From Lysinibacillus fusiformis (GTDB lineage Bacteria; Bacillota; Bacilli; Bacillales_A; Planococcaceae), in the NCBI RefSeq assembly GCF_016925635.1, contig NZ_CP070490.1, positions 2,734,001-2,798,000 of the forward strand: a stretch of 64,000 nucleotides of DNA. The letters run 5' to 3'. Shown in pieces: positions 8,414-17,700 of this stretch. Below the pieces are notes generated by a model that made no database searches, was not told the origin of the DNA, and saw only the letters and a program-made list of their open reading frames with translations. Each line of letters starts with the position of its first letter. Position 1 is the first letter of the stretch. Made by a program: the position numbers and the translations under genes.

Positions 8414-9121
8414 ATGGATGTAATAAATGTCTTATTAATTGAAGATGATCCAATGGTACGAGAAGTGAACAGGCAATTTATTGAGCAAATCAAAGGATTT
8501 TCATTAGTCGGCTATGCTAGCAATGGTATTGAGGGGATTCAAAAAATTAAACAATTAAATCCAGAGCTTGTTTTTATGGACATTTTTATGCCAGAGCAAG
8601 ATGGCATTATTACGTTAGGGAAAATCCGAGAGGAGCATCTTCATGTTGATGTGATTGCGGTAACAGCTGCGAATGATATGCCCACTGTGCAGCGAATTTT
8701 ACACTTAGGTGTTTATGATTATATTATGAAACCTTTTACGTTTGAGCGGATTGAGCAGACTTTAAAAAATTACCAAAGCTATAGAAAGAAAATAAGCGGT
8801 ATGCAAGATTTAACTCAACATGATGTCGATCATTTAATGCAACAACGTCTTCTCGAGCAAGTTGTAGTATCAACAACAGGAATGGATGCCATTCTTATAG
8901 AAGAGCTCCCAAAAGGGTTTAATCGAGCTACCTTAGATAAGGTACTTGCATATATAAAGACAAGTGGCGAGGCAGTATCAGCAGAGGAGGTATCAACTTA
9001 TATAGGGACAGCACGTGTTACAGCTAGACGCTATCTAGACTTTTTAGAAAAGCAGAATCTATTAAAAGTAGATATACAATATGGAAACGTAGGACGTCCT
9101 ATTCATCGTTATTATATTTAA
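8414..9121 (+). CDS. dctR: DctR/CitB-family response regulator
   Basis: A 235-residue regulator with a receiver domain at residues 1-120: acidic pocket IEDDP, phospho-acceptor Asp in LVFMDIFMPEQDG, the Thr in VTAAND and the Lys in DYIMKPF. The C-terminal half is the CitB-type winged HTH, with VSTYIGTARVTARRYLDFLEK as the recognition region. It starts one base after the kinase stop and so is co-translated with it. By analogy with DctSR/DcuSR it should activate the divergent symporter gene when the kinase binds dicarboxylates. Confidence 0.87.
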   Translation: MDVINVLLIEDDPMVREVNRQFIEQIKGFSLVGYASNGIEGIQKIKQLNPELVFMDIFMPEQDGIITLGKIREEHLHVDVIAVTAANDMPTVQRILHLGVYDYIMKPFTFERIEQTLKNYQSYRKKISGMQDLTQHDVDHLMQQRLLEQVVVSTTGMDAILIEELPKGFNRATLDKVLAYIKTSGEAVSAEEVSTYIGTARVTARRYLDFLEKQNLLKVDIQYGNVGRPIHRYYI

Positions 9122-9263
9122 TGATAATAGATTTTAGTTCAATTAGATTGAAAGCCCGTACTTTAGTTTTATTGAAAACGTATGAAGTTATGGTGAAAAA
9201 TGTACGGAGGAATTCTAGAAGCCCTAGTTCCTAATACATATCATTAAATTCCTTTAAAGGAAT

Positions 9264-9293
9264 AAAAACTGCAAATTATAATATGCAGTTTTT
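9264..9293 (+). terminator. Intrinsic terminator after the two-component operon; left copy of a flanking duplication
   Basis: AAAAACTGCA and TGCAGTTTTT form a hairpin with an AT loop. The first 25 bases of this terminator, plus one base upstream, recur perfectly at 11259-11284, on the other side of the repeat element and its insertion sequence. Confidence 0.8.
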
Positions 9294-9705
9294 CATAGTG
9301 TTGAAAAACAAAACAATCAATAGAATTTTTGTGAAAAGTGAAAATGGATTTCCGTTGCAGGCTACTTGCTTTCCTGTGGGCGAGCGCCGAATCGCTTCCT
9401 CCGCTACCGCTCCATGCAGGGCTTCGCCTGTCTCGCTATCCCACGGGAGTCAAGTAGCCCTCCACTTCAACCCACTGACTTTTTAGCAAAGGTGTTCACT
9501 ACTCTTTATGAAGAGGTGTTGTCACGCTTCACTTCTCCACATTGAAAATAAGAGCTCATCCCCTCTAAGAATACAGTTAATGGGCGATTTGATCGCTATG
9601 CTACTATGAAAAAAAGTAAAGACACTTTGCAGAATGATTGATTGGAGTGGAGCCAGCGTCACTCCTAGGGGATTTAGTGATCTGACCCCAAAAATATAAA
9701 CTTTT

Positions 9706-10548
9706 TTACGAAGCTTTTCGATACTCAACGGGACTTTTTCCGTTGAGTTTTATTTTTATCCGTTCATGATTGTAGTAGTGGATATAGTCTACCAACGCTT
9801 TTTTGAATTCTCCGTAGTTTCTAAACGTAGTTGTGTACAGAAATTCTGATTTCAGAATACCAAAAAAGCTTTCTATCACGGCATTATCTAAACAATTTCC
9901 TTTCCGTGACATACTTTGCTTGATTTCGTGCGTTGCCAATAACGCTTTAAAACGTGGTATTTGATATAACCATCCTTGATCAGAATGAATGATTAAGCCA
10001 CTCTTTTTCGATAACTTTGTATACGTAAACGCCTTTTTAAAAGACTGTTGAACTAACTCAAAATTAGGTGATTTTGATACCTCATATCCAACGATCTCTC
10101 GATTGAATAAATCTAATACAGCCGATACGTAGATTTTTTGACCATTTATTTTAAACTCTGTGACATCGGTTACCCATTTCTGATTGGGTACAGTGGCTTC
10201 AAAATCACGTTGAAAGACATTCTCTGCGACATAGCCCACCGTTCCTTTATACGAACGGTATTTTTTAGGGCGTACTGTCCCTTTTAAGCCCAATTCTTTC
10301 ATCAATCGTTGGACCGTTTTATGGTTGATGAAAATCCCTTCATTTCGGAGGGCAAGACAAATACGACGATAGCCATAACGCCCCTTATGGTGATGAAAAA
10401 GTGTCTGGATTCGTTCTTTAATCGCCTGATATTTATCTGGTTTTACCCATTTTTGAAGATGATAATAATACGTACTTTTCTTAAGTTTCGCGACTTTTAA
10501 TAGAGCTTGAAGTGGAAATTCCAGCCTTAGCTCATACACAGCTCTCAC
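9706..10548 (-). CDS. IS150-like transposase OrfB (DDE integrase domain)
   Basis: 280 residues. An HTH_21-like region near KGRYGYRRICLAL is followed by the rve/DDE catalytic core: first Asp in WVTDVTEF, second Asp in IIHSDQGWLY and Glu in DNAVIESFFGILKSE, so all three catalytic acids are present. The frame opens with GTG within the end of orfA. Its product is probably made mostly as an OrfAB fusion through -1 slippage at the AAGAAAAAG tract just before the orfA stop, as known for IS3-family elements. It catalyses cut-out circle formation and insertion of the element. Confidence 0.92.
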   Translation of the reverse strand: MRAVYELRLEFPLQALLKVAKLKKSTYYYHLQKWVKPDKYQAIKERIQTLFHHHKGRYGYRRICLALRNEGIFINHKTVQRLMKELGLKGTVRPKKYRSYKGTVGYVAENVFQRDFEATVPNQKWVTDVTEFKINGQKIYVSAVLDLFNREIVGYEVSKSPNFELVQQSFKKAFTYTKLSKKSGLIIHSDQGWLYQIPRFKALLATHEIKQSMSRKGNCLDNAVIESFFGILKSEFLYTTTFRNYGEFKKALVDYIHYYNHERIKIKLNGKSPVEYRKAS

Positions 10549-11060
10549 TTTTTCTTGGATGTGAAGGCATCCTTTTCTTGAACTAAGGCTTTCAACTTTT
10601 TTAAATAGGCATTTTCCATCCGTAAATACTCAATTTCCGCTTTTAACTCTTCCGTTGTTTTTTCATTTAAATCGGACGAAGGTGGTTGTTTTTTTGGCAT
10701 TGATTGGTGCTCCTTTTCTATTTGATAGAGCGCCTCTCCAGCCTTAGACATCCATTGTTTTTTCCATCTCCGAATGGTTTCACGAGAAGGAATATTAAAC
10801 TTGGCAGCAGTCTGAAGGAGCGAATCGCCCGTCTCTATCAGGTGTTGAATTACTTTTATTTTAAAAGAATCTTCGTAATTCGTGAACCCTTGAGGACGAA
10901 TAATTCCTTCAACGCCATGATATCGATATAATTCAATCCATAATCGAATGTACTGTCGATCCCTCTTTAATCTATTGGCAATCTGATACGTACTTTCCTT
11001 TTCTTCAATGTAAGCTAGAACTGCGGCTAACTTTTGTTCATCAGAAATCACTAACTGCAC
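10545..11060 (-). CDS. IS150-like transposase OrfA (helix-turn-helix protein)
   Basis: 171 residues, the usual length for IS150-group OrfA. Two helix-turn-helix blocks are visible: residues about 10-50 (KLAAVLAYIEEKESTYQIAN) and about 65-105, with IPSRETIRRWKKQW. A leucine-rich coiled coil (ELKAEIEYLRMENAYLKKL) at the C-terminus would allow OrfA-OrfAB assembly. It binds the terminal inverted repeats. It overlaps orfB by four bases, and the Lys-rich end (AAGAAAAAGTGA) is the likely frameshift site. Confidence 0.9.
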   Translation of the reverse strand: MQLVISDEQKLAAVLAYIEEKESTYQIANRLKRDRQYIRLWIELYRYHGVEGIIRPQGFTNYEDSFKIKVIQHLIETGDSLLQTAAKFNIPSRETIRRWKKQWMSKAGEALYQIEKEHQSMPKKQPPSSDLNEKTTEELKAEIEYLRMENAYLKKLKALVQEKDAFTSKKK

Positions 11061-11258
11061 CCCCTATATTAAATTTTTCAAGTCCAATATTTTGGGTGCA
11101 GTTCATAGCGTCACAGAGGAGACCCTGGAGCGAACGCTAGTGAGTGAAGCGGCTCATCGGACGCCCCCTGGAAAGGACGCTGGCGGAACGGAAATCAATC
11201 CCTCACCTTGCTAAAAGGTCTTTTTCTGCTAGTGACATGATCTTTTTTCAACAACATG

Positions 11259-11284
11259 TAAAAACTGCAAATTATAATATGCAG
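11259..11284 (+). repeat. 26-bp direct duplication of the upstream terminator (right flank of repeat copy A)
   Basis: Perfect 26/26 match to 9263-9288, covering the terminator hairpin but without its T tract. It sits seven bases after the end of repeat copy A. It looks like a long target-site duplication or a remnant of insertion at the terminator. Confidence 0.85.
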
Positions 11285-11305
11285 ATCTTTGGATGGATAA
11301 AGACG

Positions 11306-11336
11306 AAAAAGCCCTACATATTAGTAGAGCTTTTTT
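11306..11336 (-). terminator. Intrinsic terminator of the efflux gene
   Basis: On the minus strand AAAAAAGCTCTAC pairs with GTAGGGCTTTTT with one mismatch, followed by T-rich sequence. It is nearly symmetric and could also stop plus-strand transcripts. Confidence 0.7.
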
Positions 11337-11428
11337 AGCGTCGAGAAAATCTGTATGCGTTTAAGATTGTTTATAAGCTAAGTTTTAATTGTTTTTTTAT
11401 CATCAACAATTATCTCAAAACGAAATCT

Positions 11429-12682
11429 TCACTTTTTTTCTAGCGTGTCAACATCCATATGCTTGAGAGTAGGTTTGCCAGCTTTTAATAGGACTTTACT
11501 GCCCAGAAGGAAAAATCCTTGGATGAAGAGTAATAATCCTGTACCGATGAGTAGCCACTCAATAGCAATAATATCAGCTATTGGACCGAAAATTAGCATT
11601 CCTAACGGCATCATAGAGGTAGATATCATACTAAGAATGCCAAATACTCTTCCCATATAATCACTTTCAACTTTTTCTTGTAATAACACCGTAGCGGGTG
11701 TATTAAAGATTGGCATGGCTATACCAGTAATGGCCATGATCACAAGATACAGCCAAAAAACAGGGATGATTCCGAGAGCCATTGTACAAAGACCAAATAA
11801 TAAAGCAGATAATGTCATCGTATGCACTTTATTTTTAAAGCCACCCCATGTTGCGATTGCGATCCCACCGATTAACATACCAATGGCAAAGGCCATTTCG
11901 ATGGCAGTTAAACGCCATACATCATTACCAAAGCTACGTGTAACTTGTAAAGGTGTTAAAAAGGCAGCAGGTGCAGCAAGCAGCATGAAAAAGGCAAAGA
12001 ACAAGAACAATTGTTTTAAGAAAGCATGCTCTTTAATGTAGATGAAGCCTTGTTTCATATCACTAAAATAGCCTGTTGTTTGTGGCTGCGTTGCTTTTGC
12101 ATGTGCAGGAATATGCAGAAATAATAAGAAGATAGCGATGGCAATAGCCGCTGTTGTCACATCAATAAAGAAAATGGATTCAATGGAAGCCATTGTTAAT
12201 AATGCACCACTTGCCATAGGTGCAAGAATCATAATAAAAGCTTGAATGCTACTATTTACGCCATTGACCTTCATTAAGTGCTCTTCAGGCACAAATTGCG
12301 GTAAAATAGCGCCCACAGCTGGTGTTTGAATACCCGCGCCAACTGCACGTACGGCTGAGATAACAAATAGTAGCCAAAGCTCATCATAGCCGATTAAAAA
12401 TAAAATCGCTAAAATTAGCGTGGATAAGGCAATCATGCCGTCTGCCAAAATAATAAGCCATTTGCGATTATAGCGATCTGCCCAGACACCAGCAATAGGT
12501 GCTAAGAAGAAGGTTGGTAGAAAGCCGCAAATAATCGCAATGGTCATCATGCTGCCTGATTGCGTTGTAAGCGTAATATACCATGTAATGGCATATTGCA
12601 CTAGTGCAGAGCCAAAAAGTGAAATCGTTTGACTACTTAAAAAAAGTATCGTATTACGTTTCCAATGTTCCAAATTCGTCAT
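11429..12682 (-). CDS. MFS drug efflux transporter, macrolide-efflux (Mef)-like
   Basis: A 417-residue protein with twelve predicted membrane helices. The start TILFLSSQTISLFGSALVQY, the motif-A-like GVWADRYNRKW loop between helices 2 and 3, IRTVG-like AVRAVGAGIQTPAV and the late VESDYMGRVFGI loop match the MFS_3/Mef-type exporters. These use the proton gradient to expel macrolides or related drugs. The untranslated leader encodes a 13-residue peptide with an Arg-Leu-Arg motif followed by an intrinsic terminator, an arrangement known for macrolide-, lincosamide- or phenicol-inducible resistance genes. This supports an antibiotic-efflux role more strongly than the sequence alone. The actual substrate is not determined. 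Confidence 0.82.
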   Translation of the reverse strand: MTNLEHWKRNTILFLSSQTISLFGSALVQYAITWYITLTTQSGSMMTIAIICGFLPTFFLAPIAGVWADRYNRKWLIILADGMIALSTLILAILFLIGYDELWLLFVISAVRAVGAGIQTPAVGAILPQFVPEEHLMKVNGVNSSIQAFIMILAPMASGALLTMASIESIFFIDVTTAAIAIAIFLLFLHIPAHAKATQPQTTGYFSDMKQGFIYIKEHAFLKQLFLFFAFFMLLAAPAAFLTPLQVTRSFGNDVWRLTAIEMAFAIGMLIGGIAIATWGGFKNKVHTMTLSALLFGLCTMALGIIPVFWLYLVIMAITGIAMPIFNTPATVLLQEKVESDYMGRVFGILSMISTSMMPLGMLIFGPIADIIAIEWLLIGTGLLLFIQGFFLLGSKVLLKAGKPTLKHMDVDTLEKK

Positions 12683-12725
12683 CCCTTTCTAACAGTAGTG
12701 CCTGTGTGGAAAGTTAAAAGACAAC

Positions 12726-12757
12726 AAAAAAAGAGGGGAGTAGAAGTCCCCTCTTTT
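12726..12757 (-). terminator. Leader attenuator (intrinsic terminator) upstream of the efflux gene
   Basis: On the minus strand AAAAGAGGGGA pairs perfectly with TCCCCTCTTTT across a seven-base loop and is followed by a T run. It lies between the leader peptide and the efflux gene, so transcription must read through it. It is the likely off-switch of a ribosome-mediated attenuator. Confidence 0.85.
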
Positions 12758-12825
12758 CCAGTATTCCTAAAACAGACTAGACCTAATTCCATTTCCCTTG
12801 CACAGCAGGCAAAGTGTACACATAT

Positions 12826-12867
12826 TTAATTAGTAATGTGAAATCGTAGTCTAATTGAAGCTGTCAT
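12826..12867 (-). CDS. Leader peptide MTASIRLRFHITN (antibiotic-sensing arrest peptide)
   Basis: A 13-codon ORF with a strong GGAGGG site seven bases before ATG. The peptide MTASIRLRFHITN has the Arg-X-Arg (+X+) motif that causes macrolide-dependent ribosome stalling in ErmD-type leaders (MTHSMRLRF...). The Arg-Leu codons AGACTA (minus strand, 12852-12847) are complementary to TAGTCT further down the leader (12779-12774), so a stalled ribosome would change leader folding before the attenuator at 12726-12757. The arrest mechanism is established for the family; its operation here is inferred. Confidence 0.8.
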   Translation of the reverse strand: MTASIRLRFHITN

Positions 12868-12900
12868 TGGAATACCCTCCGTTCTATATAAGTTGTGTTG

Positions 12901-12930
12901 ATTGTAGCATAAAGTCCTTCTATGCGTAAA
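12901..12930 (-). promoter_or_regulatory. Sigma-A promoter for leader peptide and efflux gene
   Basis: Minus strand: -35 TTTACG (12930-12925), 18-base spacer, -10 TACAAT (12906-12901) with a TG extension. Transcription would start about 20 bases before the leader ATG. Confidence 0.65.
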
Positions 12931-13115
12931 GAATGAATTAAACAAAAACTAGGTCAAATTTAAAAATATGGAAATTATAAAATGAATCTATTAAACTTGG
13001 CATAAAAGTGAAATGTATGATTTGCTTTATTTCATCAGGTGAACTTGCTACGAAGACGTGCATATAGCGAGCACTTATCATATACTAAAATAGAAAAATA
13101 GCAAATGGAGGAAAT

Positions 13116-14684
13116 ATGAGAAAGAATAATAGTAAATGGAAACTTTTAACTTTAGTCGCGATGATTTTTGTATTATGCCTATCGACAATCCCTGTAAATA
13201 CAGCGAAGGCGAGCACGACACAGCCGAAAAGGGAAATGCGGGCTGTCTGGATTTCAACCGTTCTCAATCTTGATATGAAAGCAGGTATGACAAAGGAGCA
13301 GTACACGGCTTGGACACGCCAAACATTGGATCAACTAAAAGCCAATAAATTCAATACTGTTATTTATCAAGTAAGACCAACAAATGATGCAATGTATGCG
13401 TCTGATTTAGCGCCATGGTCATCTTACATAACAGGTAAAAAACAAGGCACAAATCCTGGTTACGATCCTCTTGCGATAATGATAGACGAAACGCATAAAC
13501 GGGGTATGGAGCTGCATGCATGGATGAATCCTTATCGTGTAACAATGTCTGGACAAAAATTGACAGACCTTGCTGCCGACAATGTCGCTAGAACACATCC
13601 AAACTGGGTTATCAAATATGGCAAGCAATATTATTTAAATCCCGGTTTACCCGAAGTACAAGACTATTTAGTTGAAGTAGTAAGAGAGTTAGTTGCCAAT
13701 TATGATATTGATGCAGTTCATATGGATGATTATTTTTATCCATACAAAATTGCTAATGAAGTTTTTCCAGATCAAGCAGCTTTTAAAAAATATGGTGCTT
13801 CCTTTAAAAAGGTGGAGGATTGGCGACGAGATAATGTCAATCAGCTTGTAGAAAATCTTTATACGGCCATTAAAGACACAAAGCCATATGTTCAATTCGG
13901 TATTTCACCATTTGGTGTATGGCGCAATAAATCGCTTGATAAAACAGGAAGCGATACACGGGCTGGTGTCAATAATTACGATGATTTATATGCAGACGTT
14001 AGAACATGGATTCAAAATGGCACAATTGATTACATTACACCACAAATTTATTGGTCAAGAACATTATCTATTGCGAAATATGGGACGCTGCTGGATTGGT
14101 GGAGCCATGAAGTGCAAACATACGCAACAACGCACCCTGTGCATCTATACATTGGGCTTGCTGATTACAAGGTGGGCAATGACAGTGATGCAGCATGGAA
14201 AAATAAAATGGAATTACCAAATCAAATACTAGCGAATCGTTCGGAAAAGGTTGCGGCTGAGGGGCAAATGCATTTCTCCTTAAGAAGTTTTCAAAACAAT
14301 AAACTAGGCTATGCAACGATTGTTAGCCAACAACTATACAATTACACAGCACTGACACCAGAAACAACTTGGGATGATGACATAGTGCCGAACGTGCCGA
14401 CTTTTGTGCAAGTGACAAAGGAAGCGGCAGGACGCAAGATTGAGATTATAGACGAAAATGAAACACAACCACGCAAGTATGTCATTTATCGTTTTACAGG
14501 AAACAAAGAAGGCTCTTATGATGACCCTCGAAATATAGTGGATGTTGTTTATAATATGGATGGCCTCACTAAATTTGTGGACAAGTCAGCTCTTGCTAAG
14601 CATAGCTATACATACGGCATTACGGCTGTATCTGCTACAGGTGTGGAAAGCAAGGAAGTTTTTGTAGTGAAAGAAGATCAATAA
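13116..14684 (+). CDS. Secreted glycosyl-hydrolase-like protein (YngK/GHL10 family)
   Basis: 522 residues with a Sec signal peptide (basic start, hydrophobic core about residues 10-25, likely cleavage after the NTAKA region). The mature part opens with REMRAVWISTV, the hallmark of the DUF187/GHL10 family of TIM-barrel glycosyl-hydrolase-like proteins, and contains AVHMDDYFYPY and FGISPFGVWRN, typical acidic active-site-like segments. A fibronectin-like C-terminal region of about 100 residues follows. B. subtilis YngK has similar length and layout. Family members are thought to act on cell-wall or extracellular polysaccharides, but the substrate is not known. It has its own GGAGG site and a terminator, and stands alone. 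Confidence 0.85.
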   Translation: MRKNNSKWKLLTLVAMIFVLCLSTIPVNTAKASTTQPKREMRAVWISTVLNLDMKAGMTKEQYTAWTRQTLDQLKANKFNTVIYQVRPTNDAMYASDLAPWSSYITGKKQGTNPGYDPLAIMIDETHKRGMELHAWMNPYRVTMSGQKLTDLAADNVARTHPNWVIKYGKQYYLNPGLPEVQDYLVEVVRELVANYDIDAVHMDDYFYPYKIANEVFPDQAAFKKYGASFKKVEDWRRDNVNQLVENLYTAIKDTKPYVQFGISPFGVWRNKSLDKTGSDTRAGVNNYDDLYADVRTWIQNGTIDYITPQIYWSRTLSIAKYGTLLDWWSHEVQTYATTHPVHLYIGLADYKVGNDSDAAWKNKMELPNQILANRSEKVAAEGQMHFSLRSFQNNKLGYATIVSQQLYNYTALTPETTWDDDIVPNVPTFVQVTKEAAGRKIEIIDENETQPRKYVIYRFTGNKEGSYDDPRNIVDVVYNMDGLTKFVDKSALAKHSYTYGITAVSATGVESKEVFVVKEDQ

Positions 14685-14728
14685 AAAAACAGCTACTCAT
14701 GCAATGACTGCATGAGTGGCTGTTTTTT
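14685..14728. terminator. Bidirectional intrinsic terminator
   Basis: AAAAACAGC-ACTCATGCA pairs with TGCATGAGTGGCTGTTTTT over some 19 bp with a five-base loop. The A and T tracts let it serve both the YngK-like gene and the convergent RND pump gene. Confidence 0.88.
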
Positions 14729-14729
14729 A

Positions 14730-17700
14730 TTAATTTTCTTCAGTATCTTTACGGTTTTTCTTTAACATTTTAGATAGCATTTCATAAACAATTGGTACAA
14801 CAACTAGTGTTAATAGGGTAGAAGATAACAAACCGCCAATTACAGTGATGGCTAAGTCTTTAGAAATTAATCCACTACCACCAGTTCCAAGTGCCATTGG
14901 AATCATAGCACCGATTGTTGCGATGGCTGTCATTAGGATAGGACGTAAACGTGTTGCTCCTGCTTCGAGGATCGCCTCACGCATGGCAAGACCATCATGT
15001 TCCATATGAATGATACGGTCAACTAATACGATGGCATTGGTTACGACGATACCAATTAACATCAATAGACCCATCATAACAGATACAGAAATGGTTTGAC
15101 CTGTAACGAATAAACCAATGAATGCACCAATTACAGCAAATGGTAGTGAGAAAAGAATAGCGAACGGAGCTAAACCTTCTCCGAATGTTACCACTAGAAT
15201 GAAGTAAACAATGGCAATGGCCGCTAACATCGCAATACCAAGCTTCGTGAATGTTTCTTGCATATCTGCAGCAACACCAGCAACGCCAAGCGTTACACCT
15301 TTTTGTAAATCTAATTTATCAATTTTCTTATCAGCAGCAGTAGTGGCTTTTGAAATATCGTCACCGATAATCGTACCAGATACTGTTGCGAAATATTCAC
15401 CTTTTGAACGAGATAATGAGTTAAGTGTCGTACCTTCCTCAACATCTACTAATTCTCCGATTGTCATTGTTGTGCCTAATGCTGTTTTAATTTCAGTAGC
15501 TAAGACATCATCAAGTGAAGTCGCAGCTGCTTTAGCATCACGTTGAACAATTACATCAATATCTTTACCATCGTTTTTCACGGTCGTTAACACTTCTTGT
15601 GATGTATTCGAATTTAATGCCATCACGATTTGAGCTGTTGTTAACCCATATTGAAGGACATTTTTTTGTTCAACTTTTAACACATGCTCTACATATGGAT
15701 CTTCATTATCAGATTTAATATCTTCTAAGCCATCCACTTCTTTTAGAGCACCCTCTACTTGTTTTACAGAATCTCGAAGTTTATCTAAGTCATCACTATA
15801 AAGTGTATAGCTGACTTCGTTTGATGACATAGACATAGAAGTGAAGTTTTGAGACTTCCATTCTCCTGACTGACCGATGTTAAATACATAGTCCTCAACC
15901 TCTTCACGAGCTTTAGGGAAGTCTTCCATATCCGGATCAAAGATAAGGTACATTAAGGCACCACCAGCACCTCCACCCATCATCATTGCTGATGGATCTA
16001 CATTCTTCGCATCTGTAATGGAAACTTGTAAAATATTAACATCTTTACGTTTCATTAATTCTTTTTCTACTTTTTCAACATTCGCTGCTGTTTCGTCAGC
16101 AAGCTCTCCCGTTGCAGGCGTATACGTTAAGTACATAACTTTTTCTTCTTGTGAGCCCATGAAACTAAAACCAATAAGTGGTGTTAATGCAAGAGAACCA
16201 ACAAGTAAAAGAATTGCAATGACAGATGTAATAATTTTGTGATTTAATACTTTTTCTAAGACACCTTTGTACCAAGTAGCAAGTTTACCAACCTCTTTAT
16301 GTTGGCTTTCTGTCTTCTCACCGTATAATTTTTTACGGAATAAGAAGTGAGATAAAGCAGGTACGATTGTGATGGCAACTAATAACGAAGCACCTAATGC
16401 AAATGTCATTGTAAGGGCAAATGGCATGAATAATTCGCCTACCATACCACCTACGAAAATAAGTGGGGCGAATACAGCTACCGTTACTAATGTTGAAGAA
16501 AGAATTGGTTTAAACATTTCAATCGTTGCTTCACGAATTAGGGCACGACCTGTAAGTTTTTCTTGTTTTAAGTGAATTCGTCGGTAAATATTTTCGACAA
16601 CTACAATGGAGTCATCGATAACACGCCCAATTGCGACAGTAATCGCGCCGAGGGTCATGATATTTAATGTGATATCCATCCAGTTTAAAAGCAGTAATGC
16701 CATGAAGACAGAAACTGGGATAGAAATAATTGAGATAATAGTTGATTTGAAATCACGTAAGAATAGTAAAATGATTAATACGGCAATTGCGCCACCAAAT
16801 ACTGCTTTTTCGATCATTGTAAATACGGAATCTTCGATTGGGGCACCTTGGTCAAGAGAGATCTCTACGTTTAAGCCATCTAATCGTTTTTCCTCATCCT
16901 TCATGAGGTCTTTTACTGCATTGACAACTGTTACCGTATTGGCATCTTGGCCTTTAACGATTTGAATAGCAATGGCATCTTGACCATTTGTACGTGAAAC
17001 AGATTGTACTTTACCTTCTACTTCAATTTTTGCAATATCACCTAGACGAACGAAAGGTGAAGGATTTGTAGCTGAAGGTGTAACTGGGATTAATAAATCT
17101 TTCAGTTCATCAACGGATTGTACTTTACCGTCTACTGAAACGGCTTGCTCGCCAACAGTAAATTGATATAAACCAAGTGACAGTGACATATCACTTGCCT
17201 GAATCATCTGTTTAACAGTATCTTCCGTTAAACCAAGTGCTGCCATTTTTTCTTCATCATATTTAAATGATACTTGTTCAATATGCTGACCTGTGATGGT
17301 AGCTGAAGCAACACCATCAATTTTTTCGATTTTAGGAAGTAAAACGTCTTCAACTGTTGCAGTTAAATCCACAATATCTTCCTTAGAGCTACTTACAGAT
17401 AATGCGACTACAGGCATCATGTTCATGCTGATTGCCATAATAGTAGGCTCTTGAGCACCTTCAGGTAGTTTAATATTATCTAAAGCTGCCTCTAATTGTC
17501 GTTTTTTCTCATCCATATCAATTCCATAGTCGTATTCCACTTGAACTTGTGCTACGTTGGAAGAGGATGTTGAGTAAACTGCCTTGACATCTTCTAAACT
17601 TTCTATCGATTTTTCAAATGGGATGGAAAGATCATTCATGACTTGTTCAGGCGTTGCGCCAGGATATACACCCATGACAATTAAGTATGGGATCGAAATA

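Larger units (their letters stand above)
9678..11105 (-). mobile_element. IS3-family insertion sequence, IS150-like, 1428 bp
   Basis: Ends are TGATCTGACCCCAAAA at the left and, read inward from the right, TGAACTGCACCCAAAA, giving clear terminal inverted repeats starting TG. It is flanked by a 3-bp direct duplication TAG (9675-9677 and 11106-11108). The repeat copy at 42580 preserves the empty site (GATTTAGCGTCACAG), which confirms the boundaries. It encodes orfA and orfB on the minus strand with a -1 frame relation, as in IS150. Both frames look intact, so the element may be active. Confidence 0.93.
9300..11252 (+). repeat. Dispersed palindromic repeat element, copy A (interrupted by an insertion sequence)
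   Basis: About 522 bases of element after removing the insertion sequence and its target duplication. It begins GTTGAAAAAC and ends TTTTTTCAAC, forming imperfect terminal inverted repeats. Inside are two large imperfect palindromes: one with arms around GGCTACTTG / CAAGTAGCC (9359-9460), the other pairing GGAGCCAGCG near 9649 with CGCTGGCGGAACGG near 11178. A direct AGGTGTT repeat lies between them. The same unit occurs at 42580 (same orientation), 45411 (inverted) and, decayed, at 23015. No convincing gene is present. Confidence 0.85.

Noticed and set aside
9283..9486. Open frame inside repeat copy A and its counterpart at 45764-45961
   Set aside because: Start lies in a terminator hairpin, there is no ribosome site, and the sequence is a palindromic repeat; kept only as a curiosity in the findings.
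16606..16965. Several plus-strand frames antisense to the RND pump gene
   Set aside because: Shadows of a long real gene; no ribosome sites or recognisable domains.
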